Translations under genes and position numbers: made by a program
NCBI GenBank assembly: GCA_031272085.1
Contig: JAISUN010000012.1
Location: 1 to 46,967, forward strand
Direction: 5' to 3'
DNA length: 46,967 nucleotides
Source: Dysgonamonadaceae bacterium
GTDB lineage: Bacteria; Bacteroidota; Bacteroidia; Bacteroidales; Azobacteroidaceae
In this document: positions 35,337-42,303 of the stretch, in pieces
How positions within the stretch are numbered: position 1 is the first letter of the stretch
Layout of the letters: every line of letters begins with the position of its first letter
Notes under the pieces: generated by a model
Database searches by the model: none
What the model was told of the DNA's origin: nothing
What the model saw: the letters and a program-made list of their open reading frames with translations, nothing else

Positions 35337-35493
35337 AATTTCAATTAAAAACAGTATTTTTTCATCTTTACATAAACTTTATATTTTCCGGTCGTTTTGA
35401 TTGGCAATCTTTACATCTGATTCTTAACTTACTGATATTCAGCAATAATTTTTATTTTTTATATCTACATATTTTTTCGTAGAAAAAAGAATA

Positions 35494-35519
35494 TTTTTAT
35501 CAATGTGTTTTGATAAAAA
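35494..35519. promoter_or_regulatory. Inverted repeat at the phosphate-operon promoter (candidate operator)
   Basis: TTTTTATCAA (35494-35503) and TTGATAAAAA (35510-35519) are perfect reverse complements with a 6-bp spacer. The dyad centre falls about where the -33 box would be relative to the -7 element at 35527-35534, and no good TTTG is present at the normal spacing. This arrangement suggests a bound regulator. Confidence 0.55.
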
Positions 35520-35526
35520 AAATTTT

Positions 35527-35534
35527 TATCTTTG
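35527..35534 (+). promoter_or_regulatory. -7 element of the phosphate operon
   Basis: TATCTTTG (TAnnTTTG) ends 21 bp before the DUF47 start codon. The -33 region is occupied by the inverted repeat. The ten-base direct repeat ATCTTTACAT also lies upstream at 35364-35373 and 35407-35416. Confidence 0.6.
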
Positions 35535-35555
35535 TGGGATAAAATACAGAAAAAC

Positions 35556-36212
35556 ATGAGTAAAATATCCTTTTTTGCAAAAACGAACAAATTTATTGAA
35601 TTGATTGACGCTTTTCTCAACCGCGTTGACCAGAGCATGTTGCTCTTTCAGGAAGGGGTTGCAAATTACCTGTATAATAATGCTGAAAGTTTTAATAATA
35701 ATCTTACGCAACTCGCTGAATGTGAGACAGAATCCGACAAAATCCGCCGTGAAATAGAAATCGGACTTTACATGCAGTCGCTGATGCCACAGGTAAGAGG
35801 CGATATTATGAACCTGTTTGGCGAATTGGACAATCTGATTGACCTCGCAAAGAAAAATATTTTTCAGTTTGAGGTGGAATCGCCTCATATTCCGGCTGAA
35901 CTGATTACCGATTTTATCCGTCTGACCAAGGTTTCAGCCTCGGCGGCCGAGGCGGTAGTTTCGGCGGCAAAATCGTATTTTACTGAACCCGCGGGAGTTA
36001 AAGAAAGAATACACAGGGTTTATTTCTACGAAAAAGAAGCAGACGTCTATGCCGATATTGTCAGGCGGAAGATTTTCAAGGAAATGCCCGACCTCAAATT
36101 GAGCGAAAAATTTCATCTGCGCTACTTTACTCTGCATATCGAAAATATTTCCGATACGGCCGAGAAAGTTGCTGATTTACTGTCGATTATGGCTATCAAA
36201 CGAATAGTTTAA
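35556..36212 (+). CDS. DUF47 (PhoU-like, TIGR00153) phosphate-transport accessory protein
   Basis: A 218-residue all-helical cytoplasmic protein of the DUF47/PhoU-like family, whose genes usually sit next to PiT permeases and which is thought to regulate phosphate flux. Helical segments with metal-coordinating acidic patterns are visible: CETESDKIRREIEIGLY, GDIMNLFGELDNLIDLAKKN, VYFYEKEADVYADIVRRKIF and HIENISDTAEKVADLL. The ExxxD repeats are typical of PhoU. The start at ATG 35556 is preferred to a TTG eight codons earlier that overlaps the -7 element. It is the first gene of a seven-gene run, 30 bp before the permease. Confidence 0.88.
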   Translation: MSKISFFAKTNKFIELIDAFLNRVDQSMLLFQEGVANYLYNNAESFNNNLTQLAECETESDKIRREIEIGLYMQSLMPQVRGDIMNLFGELDNLIDLAKKNIFQFEVESPHIPAELITDFIRLTKVSASAAEAVVSAAKSYFTEPAGVKERIHRVYFYEKEADVYADIVRRKIFKEMPDLKLSEKFHLRYFTLHIENISDTAEKVADLLSIMAIKRIV

Positions 36213-36242
36213 CAATATATTTTTACCGCTAACAACTAATTT

Positions 36243-37991
36243 ATGGATTTGTTGAGTTGCTTTTTCCTGATAAGCGGACTGTTTCTCGGATGGTCTATGG
36301 GCGCCAACGACGCTGCCAATCTGTTTGGCACTGCGGTCGGTTCGCGCATGGTACGATTCAGGACGGCAGCCTTAATAGCATCGGTTTTCGTGATTATCGG
36401 CGCTACTCTGCAAGGTTCGGGAGCAACTCAAACGCTGAATGAACTTGGCGCAATCGACGCTATCGGCGGGGCTTTCACGGTTGCGCTCTGCTCGGGAGTG
36501 GTGGTTACTCTGATGGTGCGCTACCGCATTCCGGTTTCGACAAGTCAGGCTATCGTAGGCGCGATTTTGGGCTGGTGCTTTTATACATCTACGCCGATAA
36601 ACTGGCATACTTTGCTTAAAATAGTGAGCGCGTGGCTGTTAAGTCCGGTTTTCGGATGTATTTTCGCGGCTCTGTTTTATGTGATTGCCCGAAGATATAT
36701 CCGCCGTTCAAAAATCCATATTCTGAAAATGGAAGCGGTAATCCGCGTTTTATTAGTTATTGCCGGGGCTTTGGCAGCGTACAGTCTTGGGGCGAACAAC
36801 ATTGCCAATGTAATGGGAATTTTTGTAAATTCATTCTCGTTTTCAATTAATACTCAACTATTTACAATATCTTCATCAAAAGTTTTGTTTCTGCTTGGAG
36901 GAATTGCCATTGCTGTCGGAATTTTCACATACAGTTATCGTGTAATAGAAACAATAGGCCGTAAGGTGCTGAAAATGACGCCGATAATGGCGGTTGTAGT
37001 GGTTTTTACGCAGGCTATCGTCCTGTTTTTGTTTTCTTCGCCTCATATTTCAGGATTTTTGACGGCAATCGGACTTCCGGCAATACCTCTTGTGCCGGTT
37101 TCGAGTACTCAAATCGTGGTTGGAGCAATGCTGGGAATCGGCTTGACAAAAGGATTTCACGAAATAAAGTTCAACACTGTCGGCAATATCTTCATCAGTT
37201 GGATTGTAACTCCGGCGGCGGCGGCAATTCTCACTTTTTTTGCCCTGTTTTTTGTGCAGCACACGTTCAATATTCAAATTTCAAATCAGGCTTCAACTGC
37301 GCTGCCGACGCACATTATGCCTGCAAATACAGAATTTTTGGTTCCGCTGAAATTCAATATTTTGACCGTTTTGATGGCCGTTCTTCTTGTTGCGGCCATT
37401 GTCTATATCGTGATTTTAATAGTCCGCAATAAGGGACTTAAACAGTTGGAAATAAACGGCTTATCCGAAGAGCAGCGTTACACGGATTATCGTAAGGCAT
37501 TAACTGATATGGAGTTAAACACAGTAAAACAGGAAAATGACAAACTCTTGTCGAGCCTTGAATCCAAAAAACAGCAACTGATAACCTGGTCGTTGAGTAT
37601 CGGCGAACACCGAAAGCATTTGGAATCAGCGGCCGACCTGATAAAACAGGCTATTGCAGCCGAAGATGAAAAAAAGCGGGAAACTGTTTTACGGCAACTA
37701 CTTACGGATTTGAAGCAGAAATTGAGTTACAGCGGCGAAGTGGAAAATATCTACCTGCAAGCCAGGGCATTACACTCGTCGTTTATTGAAAAACTGAACA
37801 CAGTGGAGCCTCGTCTGACCGACAACGAAGTCAAACTTCTGATTTTGCTCCGTATTGGCCTGTCGTCCAAAGAGATAGCCCCATTGATGAATATATCCGT
37901 CAAGAGCGTGGACATCAACAGGCATCGACTGCGGAAAAAACTCAACCTATCGAAAGACGTGGTTTTATCGGAATATGCAAAAACATTATGA
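36243..37991 (+). CDS. PiT-family phosphate permease fused to a coiled coil and LuxR-type HTH domain
   Basis: A 582-residue fusion. Residues 1-405 are a PiT inorganic phosphate transporter: both duplicated signatures are present (GANDAANLFGTAVGSRM near residue 20; GANNIANVMGIF near 182), plus VSTSQAIVGAILG and VPVSSTQIVVGAMLGIGL. After the last helix (VAAIVYIVILIV) comes a charged coiled coil of about 110 residues (about 410-520; KQENDKLLSSLESKKQQL). The final 60 residues (523-582) are a LuxR/GerE helix-turn-helix: TDNEVKLLILLRIGLSSKEIAPLMNI followed by VKSVDINRHRLRKKL. The coiled coil plus HTH matches the tail of Bacteroidota TPR-HTH regulators. The frame is continuous with no sign of a frameshift. 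It lies in an operon with DUF47 and a phosphate porin. Confidence 0.9.
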   Translation: MDLLSCFFLISGLFLGWSMGANDAANLFGTAVGSRMVRFRTAALIASVFVIIGATLQGSGATQTLNELGAIDAIGGAFTVALCSGVVVTLMVRYRIPVSTSQAIVGAILGWCFYTSTPINWHTLLKIVSAWLLSPVFGCIFAALFYVIARRYIRRSKIHILKMEAVIRVLLVIAGALAAYSLGANNIANVMGIFVNSFSFSINTQLFTISSSKVLFLLGGIAIAVGIFTYSYRVIETIGRKVLKMTPIMAVVVVFTQAIVLFLFSSPHISGFLTAIGLPAIPLVPVSSTQIVVGAMLGIGLTKGFHEIKFNTVGNIFISWIVTPAAAAILTFFALFFVQHTFNIQISNQASTALPTHIMPANTEFLVPLKFNILTVLMAVLLVAAIVYIVILIVRNKGLKQLEINGLSEEQRYTDYRKALTDMELNTVKQENDKLLSSLESKKQQLITWSLSIGEHRKHLESAADLIKQAIAAEDEKKRETVLRQLLTDLKQKLSYSGEVENIYLQARALHSSFIEKLNTVEPRLTDNEVKLLILLRIGLSSKEIAPLMNISVKSVDINRHRLRKKLNLSKDVVLSEYAKTL

Positions 37992-38029
37992 TAATTTTGA
38001 ACATTTTTATTTACCTTTAAATAATATTT

Positions 38030-39397
38030 ATGAAGAACATTTTTTTATTAATTATCGCAGTCCTGCTTGGTTCAGGACTTTACGCACAGGGCGAGATTCA
38101 AGACGAATCCGCCGAGCGGAATCAGTACGGGAAAGCGGTTACCGACCGTAAAACCCTGCTCCCCGAAGTCAGGGACGGGATTTTGGTAATGCAATCGGCT
38201 GATAAGAGTTACAAATTCTGGTTCGACATCCGCGTTCAGACCGACGCTAACTATTTCTTCGACGCTCCTCACAGCAAGGGCTTCAATGAGTTAGGCGACG
38301 GTTATTCGCTTCGCAGAGCGCGTTTTGCGGCAAAAGCCGACCTTACGAAAAACTGGTACGGCGAAATCGACCTGAATTTTGCAAATGGAGTTTTTGAACT
38401 CGAAGACGCTTATTTGATGTTCCATACGGGCGGATTTCTTATCCGCGGAGGAAATTTCAAAGAAACTTTTTCGATGTCGGAAACTTCCTCCTCGCGCTAC
38501 ATCCCGTTTATGGAGCGCAGCATGGCGGTAGCGGCTTTTGCCCCCGGCCGCCAGATAGGATTCAACGCCCAGTATTCGTCGCGCTATCTGCTCGGCTCGC
38601 TCGGCGTTTCGTTTCAGGCCATAGAAGACGCTGAAACGCGCACTTTTGTGGAAGACAACAACAAGGATTTCGGTATGGATGAAAACGGCGCTTACTACGG
38701 GAAATTAGTATTCCAGCCCTTCAACAACGCCGATTACGGTCTGCATTTGGCGGGAGCCTATTCGTGGCGGAATCCGAAAACCAGCGAGGAAACACGCGGT
38801 ACAATACGTTACAGCACCCGCTCGTTGAGCAACATCAACCGCAAAAAATTTCTCGACACCGACAATATCGGCGATTACGACCACAATCAACTGTCGAACG
38901 CCGAAGTTGCCGTCTGGTACAAGCCCCTCGTAATTACGGGCGAATATCTTACGAATACCGTCAGCCGTACTAACGGACGCGAAGACCTGAATTTCGGCGG
39001 CTTTTACATTCAGGGAAACTGCCTGCTTTTCGGCGGCCGTCAAATTTATGTGAAATCGGAAGGCGAATTTACGCAGCCCGATTTAGGCAGGAAATGGGGC
39101 GATATTGAACTTACCTTCCGCTACGATTATATCAATATGAACTCCAAAGACATAACCGGCGGAGCAGCAGAAGGTTACACGGCAGGATTGAATTTTTACC
39201 TCAATAAAAACGTAAAATTTCAACTTAATTATTCTTACATCAATCACGACCGCTACGCTAACGGAAAAGGCAGTTTGGTAACAGGCCTCGACGCTAACGG
39301 CCAGCCAACCCGCAACCCGGCTAACGTAGCCGCCCCGAAAGGCGAAGGCGGACACGATTACAGCCTGCTCGGATTGAGATTTGAAGTTGATTTTTAA
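38030..39397 (+). CDS. OprO/OprP-type phosphate-selective porin
   Basis: A 455-residue outer-membrane beta-barrel (signal MKNIFLLIIAVLLGSGLYAQ). It shows the porin O/P pattern: YKFWFDIRVQTDANYFFD, LRRARFAAKADLTKNWYGEIDLNFANG, LEDAYLMFHTGGFLIRGGNFKETFSMSETSSSRYIPFMERSM, and a C-terminal aromatic end (LLGLRFEVDF). The family conducts phosphate or polyphosphate across the outer membrane. It is 38 bp after the permease-HTH gene, supporting a shared phosphate role. The substrate preference cannot be read from the sequence. Confidence 0.87.
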   Translation: MKNIFLLIIAVLLGSGLYAQGEIQDESAERNQYGKAVTDRKTLLPEVRDGILVMQSADKSYKFWFDIRVQTDANYFFDAPHSKGFNELGDGYSLRRARFAAKADLTKNWYGEIDLNFANGVFELEDAYLMFHTGGFLIRGGNFKETFSMSETSSSRYIPFMERSMAVAAFAPGRQIGFNAQYSSRYLLGSLGVSFQAIEDAETRTFVEDNNKDFGMDENGAYYGKLVFQPFNNADYGLHLAGAYSWRNPKTSEETRGTIRYSTRSLSNINRKKFLDTDNIGDYDHNQLSNAEVAVWYKPLVITGEYLTNTVSRTNGREDLNFGGFYIQGNCLLFGGRQIYVKSEGEFTQPDLGRKWGDIELTFRYDYINMNSKDITGGAAEGYTAGLNFYLNKNVKFQLNYSYINHDRYANGKGSLVTGLDANGQPTRNPANVAAPKGEGGHDYSLLGLRFEVDF

Positions 39398-39410
39398 TTT
39401 ATAAATCAGT

Positions 39411-41150
39411 ATGAAAATGAAAGCATTAAACAAAATATTAATGATTTTGGGCGCACTTTTTTTCTGCGCCTGCGTGGAGGACGAACCCGTTCCGCCTCCC
39501 GAAATGGGCGAATCGCCGGTCAAGATTAACGAAGCATATTCCAATGGCGGACGCTCGACCTACGGCGCTCTCGACTGGGTTGAACTCTACAATACATCCG
39601 ATGTTGCCGTAGATATTAGCGGCTACGTGATGTACGACAAAACCGACAAATCGGAAAAAGTTGTAGTACCTGCCGGAACTACGCTTGCAGCACACGGTTT
39701 CGCAGTTTTTGAAGTTGATATTGACGGAGGATTCGGCCTCGGCAGCGGCGGCGATATGGTTTATCTCGACGACGCCGGCGGCAAACTTATCGACCAGATT
39801 GAATTTGGTGCGCTCACTCCGGAACAGTCATACGCGCGGAATCCCGACGGCTCCGAAACATTCAAAATACAAACTCCTACTCCGGGAACATCCAATAGCG
39901 GAGCAGTCGCACTGCCTTCTGTTACAAACGTTTCCCACTCGCCTGCTTCGCCCACTTCGGATGAAGCGGTTACGGTAACGGCGACAGTTTCGGCAGGCGA
40001 AGGTTCTCTGACTTCGGTAAAAGTGCAATGGACGGTCAATTCCACAGCGCAAACCGACCTGACGATGGCTAATTCCGGCGACGTTTATACGGCAACCATT
40101 CCGAAACAGGCTGCCAATGCCGACGTAGCCTATTCTGTAACAGCAATTAACAGCCTTGGCGGAACTACTTCCGTTTCAGGCTCTTACACGGTTCGCGACG
40201 CAACAGTAGTCGATTATACCGGCCTTGTAATCAATGAGATAGACGGAAACGGCAAGTATATTGAACTTTACAACTCCTCGGCCGCCGCAATTTCATTGAC
40301 AGGAGTAAAATTAGTCAAAAACGAGAGCGGAACGTGGTGGACAGGCGGAGCGGTAAATATCGCAGCCGGAGGCCGTTACACAATAGCACAGAACGGCGAA
40401 TCGCCATCCGGAGCCGACGAACAAACAGGCTCAGCCGGAATTTCGCCGAAGCAAAATCTGAAATTTGAACTGAAATCGCCCGACGACCTTGTTCTTGATT
40501 CGCTAATCCGCACCAATGGCGGAAACTGGGGCGATGGAGTAACGCCCGATTACGGCAGCGGAACAAAATATTCCTATTCGCGCTGTCCCGACGGCAGCGG
40601 CGCTTTCGGCCTCGCTGTTCCCTCTTGCGGAGCGCCTAATCCGAGTATGCCGGCAGGCCCGATTCTGACTAACGGTTCGGCTGTAAATTACGGCGATTTG
40701 GTTATAAATGAAATTGATGGCAACGGGAAATTTATTGAAATTTTCAATAAAGGAACTGCCGCTGTTTCGCTGCAAAATGTTGTTTTGCGTAAAAACGAAA
40801 GCGCGGTATGGTGGACAGGCGGAGCGGTAAATATCGCTGCCGGAGGCTATTACGCAATAGCCCAGACAGGCCAAAGTCCCGCCGGAGCCAGCGAACAGAC
40901 AGGCGCAAGCGGCATCTCGCCCAAAAAGACCGTAAAATTTGAAATGCTTATCGGAAATATGTTCATCGACGGTTTCGCCAGAGTTAAAGCCGACGGAGTT
41001 CTCGATGCAGACTGCACTCCCGACTACGGCAGCGGCACAAAATACTCCTTCTCGCGCTGTCCCGATGGTACAGGCGCATTTGGTTTGGCAGTTCCCTCTT
41101 GCGGAGCGGCTAATCCGGCAAGTTCGGCCGGCGAAATTGCAACTAATTAA
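39411..41150 (+). CDS. Lipoprotein with three lamin-tail domains, two of them a recent tandem duplication
   Basis: A 579-residue exported protein. The N-terminus (LNKILMILGALFFCAC) looks like a lipoprotein signal. Domains: LTD 1 (about 35-165; VKINEAYSNGG... DWVELYN), an Ig-like domain (about 170-262; SPTSDEAVTVTATV), LTD 2 (about 268-415) and LTD 3 (about 427-570). LTD 2 and 3 both contain VINEIDGNGK, WWTGGAVNIAAGG and TPDYGSGTKYS. The DNA repeats show a 29-base identical stretch at 40335-40363 and 40809-40837, an offset of 474 bp. Lamin-tail domains in bacteria occur on surface proteins and with nucleases or phosphatases; no catalytic domain is present here. It is 13 bp after the porin. Confidence 0.82.
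   Translation: MKMKALNKILMILGALFFCACVEDEPVPPPEMGESPVKINEAYSNGGRSTYGALDWVELYNTSDVAVDISGYVMYDKTDKSEKVVVPAGTTLAAHGFAVFEVDIDGGFGLGSGGDMVYLDDAGGKLIDQIEFGALTPEQSYARNPDGSETFKIQTPTPGTSNSGAVALPSVTNVSHSPASPTSDEAVTVTATVSAGEGSLTSVKVQWTVNSTAQTDLTMANSGDVYTATIPKQAANADVAYSVTAINSLGGTTSVSGSYTVRDATVVDYTGLVINEIDGNGKYIELYNSSAAAISLTGVKLVKNESGTWWTGGAVNIAAGGRYTIAQNGESPSGADEQTGSAGISPKQNLKFELKSPDDLVLDSLIRTNGGNWGDGVTPDYGSGTKYSYSRCPDGSGAFGLAVPSCGAPNPSMPAGPILTNGSAVNYGDLVINEIDGNGKFIEIFNKGTAAVSLQNVVLRKNESAVWWTGGAVNIAAGGYYAIAQTGQSPAGASEQTGASGISPKKTVKFEMLIGNMFIDGFARVKADGVLDADCTPDYGSGTKYSFSRCPDGTGAFGLAVPSCGAANPASSAGEIATN
40206..41120 (+). repeat. Intragenic tandem duplication, unit about 474 bp
   Basis: Two copies of a lamin-tail module, about 40206-40660 and 40680-41130, share long near-identical DNA segments, including the 29-base match centred at 40349 and 40823. 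Confidence 0.8.
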
Positions 41151-41171
41151 AAATTTATAACACAATTTATT

Positions 41172-41816
41172 ATGGCAAAAGAAGAATTAAAAATCGGCGA
41201 AATTTCCAAACCGCGCTTTGAATACCGCTCATTCGGCCGCTGCTTCAAAAAACAGGCTGAACGTATGGCGCGGCTCTCGATTCCGGTTCCCGAAAAAGTT
41301 TGGGAGCGTAAATCGATAGAAACCTACATCGTGAGCCGTACCAACGACGTTAATAACACGAAAATCCGCGACGGCAAAATGGACATCAAAACTTTTGTAC
41401 AGGCTATCGACGGCTTTGAACAGTGGAATCCGTTAATGAAAGGCGAATTTCCGATTAGCGCCGAAGTTCTTGAAAAAGAGGTATTTCCGGCCTTCAAAGT
41501 TAACAATTTGCCCAAACTTGACAAAGCGCAATACACGCTCGGCGAATTTTTGGACATAATATGTTCAAATCCTGATTTACAGGCTGTTACTGTCGAAAAG
41601 GTACGCTACGGATATATGGTAAACGACACTATTTGCGAAACCGGCGATGTTTATATCAACGGCGCAAAAGTGGAAACCATAAATTCGGAATCTACCGAAC
41701 TTGAAGACATCCGAAAAACCGTTCATGATGTAGGTTTGGATGGGATTGAAAACATCAATTACCTTCAAGCCATCAAGCGCGTCATCGGAATGATTGACAA
41801 GCCTTTGGCAAATTAA
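41172..41816 (+). CDS. Unrecognised protein, possibly a divergent CYTH / triphosphate-tunnel fold
   Basis: A 214-residue cytoplasmic protein with no signal peptide. I do not recognise it by name. Its layout resembles a CYTH domain: an N-terminal strand KPRFEYRSFG where CYTH proteins have ExExK, charged strands (ETYIVSRTNDVNNTKIRDGKMDIK), EQWNPLMKGEFP, then VEKVRYGYMVND, a strand pair DVYINGAKVETINSESTE and a C-terminal helix pair ending NINYLQAIKRVIGM. The alternating Lys/Arg strands and the late Glu and Tyr fit the fold, but the ExExK motif is absent, so activity is doubtful. It lies 21 bp after the lamin-tail gene and 19 bp before a canonical CYTH gene. Confidence 0.55.
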   Translation: MAKEELKIGEISKPRFEYRSFGRCFKKQAERMARLSIPVPEKVWERKSIETYIVSRTNDVNNTKIRDGKMDIKTFVQAIDGFEQWNPLMKGEFPISAEVLEKEVFPAFKVNNLPKLDKAQYTLGEFLDIICSNPDLQAVTVEKVRYGYMVNDTICETGDVYINGAKVETINSESTELEDIRKTVHDVGLDGIENINYLQAIKRVIGMIDKPLAN

Positions 41817-41835
41817 CTATTTAATATTCAATATT

Positions 41836-42303
41836 ATGCAAGAAATAGAAAGAAAGTTTTTAGTCTTATCCGACGATTTCAAAAATGAAGTTAAAAAACA
41901 CACAAGAATTGTGCAGGCTTATTTGTCGTCTATCCCGGAACGCACTGTGCGCGTGCGGATTAAGGGCGATAAAGGTTATATTACCATAAAAGGCAAGGGC
42001 AACGACAGCGGGGCTGCACGTTACGAATGGGAAAAGGAAATTCCCGTCGCAGATGTGGAAGAACTGTTGAAAATTTGCGAGCCGGGCGTGATTGACAAAA
42101 TCCGGCACGAAGTTCCGGCAGGCCGCTTCAAATGGGAAATTGACGAGTTTTTCGGCGAGAATGAAGGCCTTACAATGGCTGAAATCGAACTCGACGACGA
42201 AAATGCCGCTTTCGAGCGTCCGGCGTGGCTTGGGAAAGAAGTTACCGGCGACCCGCGCTACTACAATTCCATGTTGATGAAAAATCCTTTCAAGAAATGG
42301 TAG
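41836..42303 (+). CDS. CYTH-domain triphosphate tunnel metalloenzyme
   Basis: A 155-residue protein with the signature EIERKFLV at residues 3-10 (ExExK), then QAYLSSIPERTVRVRIKGDKGYITIKGKGN, RYEWEKEIP, VIDKIRHEV, WEIDEFFGENEGLTMAEIELDDE and the C-terminal DPRYYNSMLMKNPF. Small bacterial members of this type hydrolyse inorganic tripolyphosphate with a divalent metal. The ATG at 41836 fits the family N-terminus. Its last codons overlap the ATG of the transporter gene by 7 bp. The phosphate-operon context fits a tripolyphosphatase role (inference). Confidence 0.88.
   Translation: MQEIERKFLVLSDDFKNEVKKHTRIVQAYLSSIPERTVRVRIKGDKGYITIKGKGNDSGAARYEWEKEIPVADVEELLKICEPGVIDKIRHEVPAGRFKWEIDEFFGENEGLTMAEIELDDENAAFERPAWLGKEVTGDPRYYNSMLMKNPFKKW

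Noticed and set aside
37440-37520. Possible frameshift joining two separate genes (permease and HTH regulator)
   Set aside because: The frame is continuous, no stop or start signal lies at the junction, and the linker forms one uninterrupted coiled coil.
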